Shown: in pieces, positions 37,872 to 49,289 of the stretch
Numbering within the stretch: the stretch's first letter is position 1
Layout of the letters: each line of letters opens with the position of its first letter
Assembly (NCBI GenBank): GCA_014529385.2
Contig: CM043958.1
Coordinates: forward strand, 154,017,293 to 154,081,292
Direction of reading: 5' to 3'
DNA from: Adiantum capillus-veneris
Taxonomy: Eukaryota > Streptophyta > Polypodiopsida > Polypodiales > Pteridaceae
DNA length: 64,000 nucleotides
Translations under genes and position numbers: made by a program
Notes under the pieces: model-generated
What the model saw: only the letters and a program-made list of their open reading frames with translations
The model's database searches: none
What the model was told of the DNA's origin: nothing

Positions 37872-39525
37872 TCAAGAATCTCCAAGAACACCTAATAGAG
37901 CACCCTCGTGCTCACCATCCAAAGACATGCTTATACCTTCACTCGCACCAAACAGACCTAACATATCTGACCCACCCTCCCATCCATGTAAAGCTAGATC
38001 CTCGTCTAGCAGATCCTGCACCTGCTCAACGGCACACTGCACAGCTACTTTTATCACCATTCCTTTCAACCACCATTCACAAACCTCCTTAGAAAGCTTG
38101 GACACTGCCTTGGGGTCCTCATCACCTGTCATAGAGGGCACCCATTGCATAGGAATCACCTCCTTCTTTAACTCTGCTCTGCCCTTCTCACCTTTCATGA
38201 ACTCAATTCCAGTATCGTCGAGCACCTCCTCGTCAATTGGCCCTTCAAAGTCAATAAGACCCGCTTGCTTGTCCACTTCAATCACCTGCTCTTCTACTGC
38301 TGCATCATCAAGCTCTGCCAAGGAAGAGAGAAACTCGTTCTCTATCACACTATCCTCGTCCTCTCCCATAGGTACAACTGCTCTAACCCTTTTAGAAAAA
38401 TTTTGCACTTGTTGCACCACTATGGCATATTCTACTGCTATCTTCATCAACATGGCCATTAGCATGGCAAAGCACACCAGTTTTACCTGCACATCATCAC
38501 TCATAGGCCTAGACTGCTCCGCTCGGTCTTCACTAAGCACCTCGGCTTGCACTTCATGCTGCTCCTCGCACACATTTATAGAGCTACTATCACTCGATCT
38601 AGTCTCCTCTTCAGTTCCAAGCTCAGGAATCTCCTCTAGCTTCACAGCTTCAACCTCGTCTGCAAACCGCACTCCTTGCTCTTTACCGCACTTCAATGGA
38701 GCTTCTACAACTTCAATCGAACTTGGCAGCACATTCTTTGCCCACTCTGGAATCACCTACACTTCCTCCACAATTGGAACCACTCTAGTCGGCATCTTCG
38801 GCATAGGAACCATTATGTCTCTTTGCAGCCAAAGAACTCTTGGTTCTTCTTGCACCTGCACTTCTCTTTGCATCACCTGCAACTCCGCTACCACCACTTC
38901 ACACTGCCTTATCATCATTGCACTTGGCAAACCCTGCCTATACTCACGCTTCTTCAAAATCTTCTTGGTTTGCCCTTTCGCTAGAGCTACTGCCTCTTCA
39001 TATGAAATTGGACCATCTACTTGCACCTTATCTCACACCTCCTCATGCAGGCAATCCATGAATTTACACAATTTCAAAAAACTGGCATTTTTTGCAGCAG
39101 TTACCTTGATTAACTTTCCCCAAAAGGCTTCGAACTCCCACTCAAACATTTGAAAATTACCCTCTAAGATTTGCTTCAATCCATCCAGCTTCCGCTTTAC
39201 TTCATCTAGCTACGAGTCCGTAACAAATCTGCTTTGAAAAGCCGCCTCTAGGGCTTTGCAATCTACCTTTTGTTCATTACCAAGGCTATCGAACCATAGC
39301 TTTGCTTTACCACGAACCAAGAGCGGGAACACATGTACCGCACCATCTTCTCTCGATAAGCCACTTTCCAACACGAACAACCCGTAGTCTTGAAGCCAAG
39401 TTTTCGCATCTTCAACCCCACTGAAAATGGGAAGTCCTGCCCAAACCATCACTAGCAGCACCTACTCTTCAAACGCCGCACCTTTGGCATCACCAAAATC
39501 ATTGTTTTGACTTCAACAAGGAGCA
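37872..39525 (-). pseudogene. element D Gag with in-frame stops
   Basis: One minus-strand frame covers about 1.65 kb with stops near 39462, 39209, 39030 and 38757. The N-terminal part is a clear Retrotrans_gag domain: IFSGVEDAKTWLQDYGLFVL, VFPLLVRGKAKLWFDSL and LEAAFQSRFV. The central part reads LDEVKRKLDGLKQ and FMDCLHEEV, followed by YEEAVALAKGQTKKILKK. The C-terminal 295 residues are very acidic (DDAAVEEQVIEVDKQAG) without a knuckle. Distance from the PBS to gag is under 100 bp. The long plus-strand frame over the same interval (37825-39153) is antisense and has no homology. Confidence 0.75.
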
Positions 39526-39539
39526 TCAGCATACTCCTC

Positions 39540-39552
39540 TGTGGGGGCACCA
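39540..39552 (-). other. element D putative primer-binding site
   Basis: The minus strand reads TGGTGCCCCCACA starting five bases after the LTR end CTCCA. TGG pairs with a tRNA CCA end; I cannot name the tRNA. Confidence 0.45.
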
Positions 39553-39557
39553 GAAGA

Positions 39558-41363
39558 TGGAGAGGGGGAATGGGGGAACACGCTCGGCACAAACACAAAG
39601 GCCTCTCTATAGCTCGGGGTATTCACAACACCCCTATCCTCTCAGAAAACACCTTCAAACACACAAATCACACTTGCAGACCATTGCCTGCTCGATTAAC
39701 ACTGCTCACACACTCCACGAAACCACCACACAGTGCACACCTATTGCCACGGTCTGTCTCCACCCTTACACACGCACACAGCCACTCAATCTCACTCTCT
39801 CACTCAAAACACCGTCGGTCCAGTGAGGCACACACATCCACACAGCCGGCACCGAGGGAAAACACCAGAGCAGGAGAAAGAGAATGGGGGAGGGGAAATG
39901 ACAACAAGACGAGGCAAAAATGACTCGATTGCACTCCACAAAACACCTGTATAGACTCACACTGCCATCATCATGGCCATTTACACAAGAAAAATGCAAA
40001 GGGCTTGACAGGCACACTCCTCTATCCAAAAGCTCCAATTTGCAGGCTTCAAAACAGGCTCCAAAGGCCAGGAAAAAGCTAAAAAGAAGCCCCTACTTTA
40101 ATTCATTTTTTACTTTTATAGGGTGGGGGGTTCAATTTGGGAAATTGCACTTTAATTGGTCCATATGGCACCCATTTTTGGTATCTTTTGGGAAGGGGGG
40201 CACCGCCTAACTCCATCTGCTCTCTTTCTCTCTTTTGCACTTGGGGGGGGGGGGGGGGGGGCATTAGTGATGTCGCTATTGCCCCCTAGCTTTCGCATTT
40301 TTTATTTTTTATCTTTTTCATTTTTTTACCCCCTTTCGGGCTAACCTTGCACTGCTTGATTTTTTATTTTTTCTCCCTTCTTTCTGTCCGACTCCTCCTA
40401 CCACCTCTCTCCTTTTGTCTCTCTTTGGTCCATGCCTTTGGCCGGACAATCTGTGGAGTGGTCTCATTTGCCCGCCCTTGGAGTGGCCTTTTGGCTCCTC
40501 CTCTACTCGCTGTGGGACTCCCCCCTCTCGCTAGCAATAGCGAGGTCGCTATTGGGTAGGGGTTCCCCCTTCAAAAAATAGGGCCCTTTGGCCGCGGGAA
40601 CAACTCCCCGTCGGGCGGCCATGTCATCACTGGCTATCACACCCTCTCACATGCGGGCGCACCACCGCGCCGCCCCGCCTCACTGGCCGACGCCAAAAAC
40701 CATGGCGTTTCTGCCCTGCGCAGCACCCTCCAGTGAGCTCCATGGCCAAGAGCTTACGGAGCTCTCTCTCTCCCTCTTGTGTGCTTTCAATAGGGGCCAC
40801 GCCCCACTATATATAGTGTGTCATGGTAGCCCGCCGTTCCGCATATGGGTTCACCCTCCAGGCCACGTGGCAGCCCATGAGCCATTGAGTTCTAAGGTTA
40901 TTGAAAGACTCCCAAAAAACGGAATCATGAGCTGCTTAGCCATGCCGAATTTTCACTGAGTTGGCTTCAGGCTACGCAAACCTCGTCATCTTTGGACTTC
41001 CCTGAGCTCGCTACTCAAGGCCATCAAAAGTGAGAAAATCATCTACATGTACTCAATCGCCAAATGTTCCATTTTTTATTTTGCTATATCTAGCCGACCA
41101 AGCACCTGATTGACGCGTTGTTGATTTGTGCTAAGTCCACATAACTCCCACTATCACCGAGAACCTTGGCAAGGCTGAAAAGACGCCAGATGGCACACCC
41201 TTCAATGCAACCAAGTGGGCTCATACCCGACCCCCGGAAAAATTTTGACTGACCATATCATGCTAACTAGAGCTCCGATTCACATTCTGAGAAGACAGGC
41301 ATGCTTCGTAATTCAAGCTCTACACATATATGCACTGACATCAGCCCGGGTCACCTGTCCCCA
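39558..41363 (-). repeat. element D 5' LTR
   Basis: Counterpart of 35693-37185. It carries about 390 bp (40310-40700) absent from the other LTR, as well as a 19-G run (40243-40261) and TATATATAG at about 40808 (palindromic, so also readable on the minus strand). Confidence 0.82.
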
Positions 41364-41779
41364 GCTGCTCGGACCAACTTTGGCTGCACCAACGTGATAT
41401 GTTCATAGTTCATGAATGGGGATTATTGGATGTAGTATGGTCTACAGTTCAAAGTTTCTACAAAGGAAATCGATGCTCAAGATGGCAACACAGAGGTGTA
41501 TCCAGTATCCCGGCCGATGCTGGGGTGTCCATGGTAGCTTCTTCATCGACTTGGTCTCACTATTGATGTCCACTATGAGCAGCAAAGAGGGTGTTAAATT
41601 TTTGGCATCTCAAGTGAACTGCCCAATGTGATCCCATTATTTTGTTTGGGTTTTAGGTATTTATTTTAGTTATTTATCAAAGTCTTGGGTAGGGCAATTT
41701 ACTAGGCTGCTATATAAGAAACCCCTTGCCTCCATTGTATAAACATTGAGTTATTCATTGCCAAGGTTGATTAATTCAG

Positions 41780-41855
<76 letters not shown>

Positions 41856-42249
41856 TTCACTCCCCTTGGTCTCTACACTTCCGCATCATTGAATTTGACA
41901 ATAGTGACCCATGTCGTCTTTATAAATTTTTTCACTTTGCTTACTTTCAAATTGATATTTCAAGTGCAATAATTTCATTGTGGGTGTTGATTGGGATAGT
42001 TATGCTCCCATGTTTGTTCCCTCTTTGAAACTCACACTTTTGAAACCCTCAGATCTCTTTGATGACATATCATATAGACTTTTCTTTGGGATCGGCTCTA
42101 AGGGAGGCAATGGTCCTTGATTCACATTCTCTTCTCTAAAAATATTGCTAGCTTGGGCTGCAACGACAGGATTCCTAATCGAGTAAAACCTACATGATCT
42201 CAATTACATTAAGAAACCATCGCTCTTGCAAAACCCTGACATGTTACCT
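41364..42249. other. LTR-like sequence with TATA and (CT)n tract
   Basis: Contains TATATAAG at 41711-41718 followed about 65 bp later by a (CT)n tract at 41782-41852, a layout seen in LTR U3-R regions. No partner LTR was found, so this is only a possible solo LTR. The region 42000-42203 shows a short minus-strand open frame without recognised motifs. Confidence 0.4.
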
Positions 42250-44530
42250 CTTTAAATGCTTTCAAATCCTTCAACTCAAAATCACTTCAAGCCACAATGC
42301 TCTAGCCCATGCAATCTATACAACAAGCACTCAATGGCTATGAGCCCATAGCCACTCTGCTAGTTACAATTCTTGAATTGACCAAACAATTGAACTTTTG
42401 GCACAAAACCTATTTTAGCTTGCATAATCCCAAAATGATGTCCGAACTTAATTTTGAAAGGGTCATTATTCTCATTATGACTAGATCTAGCTATAATATG
42501 ATTCTGGCCTCAATCTATGATAGGGGGACATGGATCATGATCCATGTATCTCGATGGCAGAATGTGATGAAACTTTACACACAACTTGCCCTTGGTACCC
42601 CTGACACCGACTATATGCTTTTTGTATGACTTGAACTTGATTAGGTCAGCTGACAGTCAAACCCTAAGTTCAACTTTGTGGGTTTTCTCCTTAAAGTGTT
42701 CTTGGCTCTTTTGATGAGCTTTTTGGATTCTTTCTGAGTCTGTTAATGTGGAATACTAGATGTACACCACTTGAACCAACTTCTTTTTGAGTTTGCTATC
42801 AAGGAATACTATTGTATGAAAACTCTTCAATAGGTAAGTACTCTTCCCAATTAGTTTGTCATTTACTTACATATTCTTGTAGCATATCTTTTAGGATTTG
42901 ATTAACCCTTTTAGCATGACCATTGGTTTGTAGATTCTCAATTGTACTGATACTTAGTTTAGTGTCCAACCGCTTAAACACATCTCTCCAAAAATGGCTA
43001 TTAACCTTATTGTCTCTATCCGGCACAATGTCTGCTTGTAAACCATATAGTCAATAGAGATTTTCTACAAAAGATCTAGCTAATTTAAGATTTTTAACAT
43101 CAAATTTAGTTGGAATAATTCTATCCATTTTGGTTAATCTATCCAGTATTACCTAGATAGACTTGTGCCTTCTCTTTGTTCTAGGTAATCAAAATAAAAA
43201 ATCCATGGATATACCCTCCCATTTCCCTAAAGAAATGCCTGATGGATGGAGTAATCCTCCCATCTTAATCCTTTCAGTCTTATTGATTTGGAATTTACCA
43301 CATTTAACTACATATTCTAGGACGTCCTTATATATTCTAGACCAATCAAATTGCCTTTAAACAAGACTATATGTTTTGTTTACACTTGGGTGTCCCTCAC
43401 TTGGACCATCATGACACTCACAAATTATCTGGTGCCTAATCTTTTCATCTTTTGGGACACATACCCTACCTTTGTAGAGTAATTATCCATTATCTATGGC
43501 AAACATTTATCCTTCTAGAGCACCCATTGATGCTTCATTTTCATTGGAAATATCTTGTTCTAGATCCCCTTTTTGGATGGTCGACCTTATCTTGGAATAT
43601 GCATGATCAACTTGACATTCCCCTCTTGATGATTCAAGTAGATCACTATTGAACCAAGCAAAACTCAATCCATTTATCCTAGGCATTCTACTAAGGGAAT
43701 ATGCTACTACATTCTATTCCCGCTTACGATACCTAAGCTTCATAATCAAAATCTTGTAAAAGTTCAACCCATATGGCCTTATGCCCTTTCAATTCTATTT
43801 GATTTGAAATCCACTCAATGCTTTCTTGATCAAACACTATCATAACCTTAGCACCATATAGATATTGCTTCTATTTCTTCAATGCATGGATAATAATGTA
43901 CAAATCCCTCTCATATACTAAGTAATTTTCATATGCATGGTCTAGCTTGTTTCTTTCAAAATATATTGGCCGACCCTCTTGAGTTAGAGCTGCACGTACA
44001 ACAAAACTACTATCATTTCTCTCAACCACAAAAGGTTTATTGGGATCCACCATGCATAGAATTGGAGTTATAGCTATTGCTACCTTTAAATTTTGCATAC
44101 GTTTCTTTTTGTTCCCGCCTCCCCCCCCCCCCCCCCCCCCCCCACTCAAAGGTTTTTCCCTTGCCTTTGAGTTGGTCAGTCATTGAAGGTGCTATCTTGG
44201 CATACAATAAAATCTAAACATTACTAAGAAGATTTGCAACTCTTCTAGATTTCTAGGCTCAAGCCATTGCAAGATAGCTTTAATTGTTTCTGGATTCATC
44301 CTAATTCCATCTCTAGAAATGATATGACCAAGATAATTAACTTATTCTACAAAGAATTCACATTTGAATTTCTTTACATAAAGATAATTTTCTATGAGAA
44401 ATTGGAACACTTTTCTTAGATGTTTTAAATGCCCCTCTTAAGTACAACTATAGATGAGGATATCATCAAAAAAGACTACAACAAATTTACCTAGATAGGA
44501 GGGCCATGAAACCTAGATAGTACCCCAATG
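42250..44530 (-). pseudogene. Ty3/gypsy pol remnant (RT-RNase H-integrase)
   Basis: Read on the minus strand from 44530 down. RT palm and thumb come first (FDDILIYS, HLKHLRKVFQFL, VNYLGHIISRDGIRMNPETI). RNase H follows at 44150-43740 (PILCMVDPNKPFVVERND, REL-type YFERNKLDHAYENYLVYERD). The integrase finger is ICECHDGPSEGHPSVNKTYS..CGKFQ, at about 43460-43320. The core has VPDRDNKVNSHFWRDVF and IENLQTNGHAKRVNQILKDM, at about 43040-42880. Domain order is that of gypsy. Stops and frameshifts are numerous. A poly-C tract interrupts it between RT and RNase H. Confidence 0.83.
44121..44143. repeat. poly-C tract (23 C)
   Basis: On the minus strand it would encode a poly-glycine run fused to the start of the RNase H remnant. 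It is probably an insertion or slippage product in dead sequence. Confidence 0.9.
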
Positions 44531-44589
44531 GCTGCATATGTAAAATTTAGCAAGAATGATTGCCCCAAATCAGATGTTTAAAAGGTTAT

Positions 44590-45139
44590 AGAGATGTAAA
44601 AGGTACCATATTCTTTGGAAGTTGGTAGTCTCATGTTTGCCATTGTTAGCACACGACCAAACATTGCATTTGTAGTGGGAGTAGTCAACATAAACAATGA
44701 AGCATATCTTGTAGTAAATCAAGGGTTCAGGTAGCAAGTGCTTATGTTTTGGAATTAGTGATGCATCCATAGTTGGATACACTGCTTATCCTGTCTCCAA
44801 AATTACACTTCGTCTTCTACCATTGAGACTGAGTATGTTGCAGTTTTGAATGCCAACAAGAAGGAAGCTGTGTGGTTATCTTGTCTAGTGGGAGAGCTTG
44901 GTATACATCAGACTCTAGTGTTACATTGTGACAACTAGAGTGCGATTTTGTAAGCAAAGAACCCCGTGTTTCATTCCAAATCAAAACACATCAAGGTCAG
45001 GTATCATGTGATACGGAATATTTTGGTTAGCAAACGCATTGAGTTAGCCAAAAGTCCACACAAAACGGATGCTCTAACAAAGAGCCTATCTTTAGAGCAA
45101 TTTGCACATTGCATAGAAATGAAGGGCATAGAGTGAAGC
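44590..45139 (+). pseudogene. Ty1/copia RT end-RNase H remnant
   Basis: The plus strand reads EVGSLMFAIVSTRPNIAFVV near 44618, the copia RT C-terminal VGSLMYA..TRPDI block. RNase H follows with SSTIETEYVAVLNANKKEAV, VFHSKSKHIKVRYHVIRN and IELAKSPHKTDALTKSLSLE, ending at 45137-45139. The D-E-D residues are partly readable but stops interrupt the frame. It is unrelated in sequence detail to the element at 1646-6692. Confidence 0.82.
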
Positions 45140-45213
45140 TATGGTCATGCTTCACACTTGTATAGTTGTACATACTAACCCTTACACTTATAGCCACTTG
45201 GGTCACATTGGCC

Positions 45214-45224
45214 TCAAGTGGGAG
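45214..45224 (+). other. copia polypurine tract of remnant
   Basis: CAAGTGGGAGA, 75 bp after the RNase H end, the same tract as in the copia element at 2442. A 3' LTR is expected to start at about 45226. Confidence 0.75.
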
Positions 45225-46041
45225 ATTCTTAGGCTTCAGACCAACTGGTTGGTTGCCCAACACAAACTTATTCTTTGGATATAATGAAAGAATAAGGAGC
45301 GGTGAGAATTCTCACCGAGAGCTCCACCATATCTTGTCTCTTGTTACACTACACCGCACTCATACACTTGCATGCATGCGCTCTTACAATGCCTCACACA
45401 TAGATACACACACTTGCATAGATATGTATATGCATACATACATACTTACACACTCACATATGAAAGTATATACAAGTATGTACTACAAGTATATACAACA
45501 TAAGTAATATATACACATTAATATCTCTTTTTCTCTCTATTTCTCTCTCTAATCTCATTTTCACTCTCTTTACACTCTCTCTTTAACCAACTATCTCTTA
45601 TCATCTCTCTCTATCCTTTTAAACTATTTCTACACTTTTTCTCTCATTTCCTCTCTCTAATTAACACTTTTCCTCTCATTTTCTCTTACTAATCAACACA
45701 TTTTCACTCTCTCTCTTTCCCCCCTCTCATCAACTTAAAAATCCCACTTTTTTTTCTCCAAACTTTCTTTAAACTCTTTTTTACTTTTAATGTTTGATTT
45801 TTTCTTTGAGCTCACTTAATTATTTTTAGACTTAGCAATTTTTCAGTCAATTAAATATTATTCTACATTAATCAAGCGCAATTAAACATTAATCTACATA
45901 ATCGAGAAATCTCATTTAGTCTTATAAGACAAAACATTGATCATTAAAAGAAACATGTACATTTGCTTACTCTAATGTAGCATTGTAAGCGTTGACAAGG
46001 TTCATACTATCCTTAAGCTAGATTCCTTGCATCCATCTAGC
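45225..46041 (+). repeat. probable copia 3' LTR, cut by element 2
   Basis: Begins TTCTTAGG after the PPT, which is close to the TGTTAGG start of related LTRs. It is CT-rich (45520-45730). The last 115 bp (45925-46041) are the reverse complement of 6828-6955. Element 2 starts immediately afterwards, so the right end of this LTR is not visible. Confidence 0.5.
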
Positions 46042-46999
46042 TGTTGACCGCTGGGTCAACAACACAACATAACTCAAGTTTCGTACCAAAGTCTTATCTT
46101 TTGCGAGTTATGAAATGTTGCAGATTATGGCTATAAATGTCATTTGTAATGAGTAGTTATTCTAGTTTCAGAATCCGGGGTGCAATGGCACTTCCAGATT
46201 GTAAATACAAAGCCATTTGACCCTTACAACCCCATTTTTGGTTAAACCTAAGGTAGCCTTAGTATATAAGGTACCTAGGTCATTTGTAAAGAAGACTTTT
46301 AATCATAATCAAAACTTAGCGCTGCCATCTACTGTGTGTGAGAGAGAAAGAGAGTGAGCGTGAGCTTCATCCTCTCGCTACGCCCGGCTCACTCAACACA
46401 TTGGAGATCCGACTGCACCATTGTTGTAGGCTCGAGGAGAGCTATGCGACAACGCCAAGCATTCCACGCGAGACGAAGCGCACATGCCGATGCATCTACG
46501 AGCTATTTGTGGCCGTAAGTGTATCAAACGATGTCTGTTTTCTGCGTGCTAGTAGTCTATAGAATCGTGGCGACATAGGCTACGCATAGGTACTCATAAA
46601 ATTTCAGTTTTGGGCACTTTCAAAATTCTGCTCTGTCATCCTACGCGTTTTCCGCAGATGGGTTTAGAGTGAGGGTTTTGAGTGTAGAAGCTTAGGGATA
46701 GGTGTATCCTAGTGAGGGGATGGTGTTCCTTAAGTTTCGTATGAATCTGGCATGATTAGTTGAGTTACCTTCCGTATGTGTGTATGTGGCTAGGTGGTGT
46801 AGTTGAGAGCAGTAAGGTTCTTGATTGTGGTTTAGTTGGCCTTCCTGAGTGTTGTATGTGTAGGATGGTCTCCGCCTGACAAGCTTAAGAGATTTCCTCC
46901 GTGTGCCTATCATGTCATCTGTGTCCTTGATTGACATTATGTTGATCTAGGTAGTGTTTGCATGCACTTCATGGGTGTGTGAGTCTCTCCCGTCCAACA
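46042..46999 (+). repeat. element 2 5' LTR (958 bp)
   Basis: Starts TGTTGACC and ends CGTCCAACA. The first 770 bp are repeated at 56280-57049 with few differences. The first 20 bp form a hairpin (TGTTGACC gctg GGTCAACA). Contains a TATA box at 46263 and a half palindrome CATCCTACGCG at 46637-46647. Confidence 0.92.
46263..46270 (+). promoter_or_regulatory. TATA box of element 2 LTR
   Basis: TATATAAG in the 5' LTR, conserved at 56501 in the 3' LTR. Transcription would start roughly 30 bp downstream, placing the palindrome half-site at 46637 inside the transcript. Confidence 0.65.
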
Positions 47000-47000
47000 T

Positions 47001-47018
47001 TGGCGCTGTTGCCGGGGA
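47001..47018 (+). other. element 2 primer-binding site
   Basis: TTGGCGCTGTTGCCGGGGA begins directly after the LTR end. It is one base away from the motif typical of plant Athila/Tat elements. Confidence 0.88.
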
Positions 47019-49289
47019 CACAAGGACCTAAGTAGGTTTCCTACTAACACTCATGTGATGGTTGCTTGATTTAGTTTCGGCTACAGAAAGCGTTTTTCTT
47101 AAGTGGATCCGGAAGAGGATATTCCACGATCAAGTGGATAGCCAGGAAGCGTGTGTCTTGCCGAGGTTCTGCGACTGGATAGGTTTAGTTAGGATTTGTG
47201 GATTAGAGTAGTTGTTGGTGGTCGAGTGATTTGTGAGGTGATAAAAGCGTTTACTAGTCCGTGTGTGACAGTGAAGCGTTTTTCTACTCATAGATGCAAA
47301 ACCCCATATGATTTGTAGGAGTAGCTTTAGGTAAGTGATCCGATTCTGATCTAGAGCTATTCAGCACTGAATTATTTGCTAAAGTGCTTGATTGCATTTG
47401 AAATCATGGAAAAGTGTGCTTTTGAGGGTAAAAATGCATTAAACAAGCTTTTGTGGATATTTTTGTATGACTGACTGATGTTGTGCATATAAAAGAGCAT
47501 TTGCAAGGGTTCTGTGAAGAAAACCTGCAATTCTCTAAATATAGACATCCTACGCATAGGATGTCTCAAGGGGGTTCTGGAGACCAAATTTGAAAATTTT
47601 GACTGCACCAGTGAGTTTAGAGGGTAGATTTTACCCTAGTAACATATTGACTTGAGTGTTTTTCCCTATTTTTGTTGACCAAAAGCCAAAAGGCGGAGTC
47701 AGAAAATGTAAAATTTCAGAAAAGGCTTAAATTGAGTGATTTTTGCATGTTTTTGCAATTGTGAAGCATACTTGCACTTGCTGAGAGCATAAGGAAGCAT
47801 CAGGGACACTTCAGTCTCAAAAAATCAGCAGTAGACATCCTACGCGTAGGATGTCTACAGGGTGATCTGGTGGAAATTTTGAAATTCTGAGTTGACCAGT
47901 GTGTTCAAAAGGTAGGTTTTATCCTATTTTCACCTGGAAAGTGGAAAATTGACCAAATTTTGACAGATCAAAGCCAAAAGACGAGAATTGCCTAACATCC
48001 TACCCAAATTGTGTCCAAGGCCTAATTTTGAGACCAAACCATAGGATGACTCCATAGGTATGTTCTAAATGTTGTATTTAGTGCATGTGATAAATTTCAT
48101 CTCATTTGGGTCAGTGAAAGGGAAGATTGAACAGACTTTAGCATTTTTGACTAAAAAAGGCAAGGATAGCTAGTTTTGGGGTCTTTTGACATCCAAACTG
48201 AAATCTAAGCATAGCATTGGGTTGCTGCCATCAAGGGGAAGCTGTGGGAGAGGTCTGGGGTCAAATAGGCCAAAAAGACATCCTACGCGTAGGATGTCTT
48301 CTATGTGATTTTGGACTCTAAACAAAATTCTGAGCATACCATAGTGATGATCACCTTAAGGAGAGTCCGTGGTTCAAATTTGTGGCAATTCTGAGCAGTT
48401 AGACATCCTACGTGTAGGATGTCTAAGGCATGATTTAGAGGCCAAATTCAAACTGTGGACATAGCAGGGTGTTGTATAGCCTTAGGCAAGCCTCCTAGGC
48501 AAATTTGGTCCAATTTGGAGTTGATTTGACTTGGGAATTCATCAAAATAGACATCAGGATTTTGGAGCAGATTCTGGATCATTTGACCAACCTATAGGTG
48601 TCAGAATCAAAAGGTAAAAATAGGTGTGAGCTTAGCACATCAAGGAGAAGCTACAGTGCAAGTTTGGACAAAATCTGAGCAATTAGACATCCTACGCGTA
48701 GGATGTCTCCAGTTTGATTTAGGACTCCAAACCAACCTGTGAGCACACCACTGTGATCAGCACATCAAGGAGAAGCTGGGGTGAAAATTTCAAGTCATTC
48801 TGAGCAAAAAGACATCCTACGCGTAGGATGTCTCTAGGCCAGTTTTAGGGTCTAATTGTACTTTTGACCATACAGAAGTGTTCACAGTGTCACAGAGATC
48901 CCAAATCTTCTTTTGAAATTGAATTTGGACTCATTTTGACCATTCTAAACTGTATTTCACTGTTTTGGCCATAACTTTCACAAACGGTATCGGATCGGAA
49001 AAGTTTTTATATCAAAACGTAGCCTGAGAGCGGCTCTACAGATCTTAGAGCAAAACTTGAACTAAGTGTATGCCCATGAAAACCATTTAGTTCAACTTTG
49101 AAAAAAACGTCGTTTGAGGCCTCAAAATTCATCCGCAAGTTAGGGGTGTCTGAAAGCGACAATTTGCGAGAATTGTGACAAAACGGTTGCGGTTTTGGAC
49201 ATAGTTTCGACTTTTCCCTAACCAAAGCACTTGAACACAGTAGAGTAAGTCTACTTTGAACCAAGCAAAAGATCTTAAGCCCAGAAATC
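47019..49289 (+). promoter_or_regulatory. element 2 leader with six-copy palindrome array
   Basis: A non-coding 2.3-kb leader. A 24-bp palindrome with arms AGACATCCTACG/CGTAGGATGTCT occurs at 47543-47566 (one change), 47833-47856, 48276-48299, 48401-48424 (one change), 48685-48708 and 48810-48833. Flanking sequence is repeated more loosely (CTGAGCA before, GATTTxGG after, and CATCAAGGAGAAGCT about 50 bp upstream), so degenerate units of about 125-140 bp carry a strongly conserved palindrome. The role is unknown; packaging, RNA dimerisation or protein binding are candidates. Confidence 0.85.

Larger units (their letters stand above)
35693..41363 (-). mobile_element. gag-only LTR element D with long LTRs
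   Basis: Direct repeats 35693-37185 and 39558-41363 enclose 2.4 kb whose only coding content is a minus-strand gag. On the minus strand the LTRs begin TGGG and end CTCCA, giving TG..CA. A PBS-like TGGTGCCCCCACAGAGG follows the 5' LTR end by five bases. No protease, RT or integrase is present, so this is a non-autonomous element. The flanking 5-mers do not match, so no target-site duplication is visible. Confidence 0.75.

Noticed and set aside
37825-39153. Plus-strand open frame of 442 codons
   Set aside because: It is antisense to the element D gag, is Ser/Thr-rich low complexity, and the minus strand has the recognisable Gag domain.
44121-44143. Poly-glycine domain fused to RNase H
   Set aside because: The glycine run comes from a 23-C homopolymer in a decayed pol and is not a designed domain.
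47543-48833. CRISPR-like array
   Set aside because: The repeats are palindromes at irregular distances of 125-440 bp inside degenerate tandem units of a plant retrotransposon leader. There are no regular spacers or cas genes.
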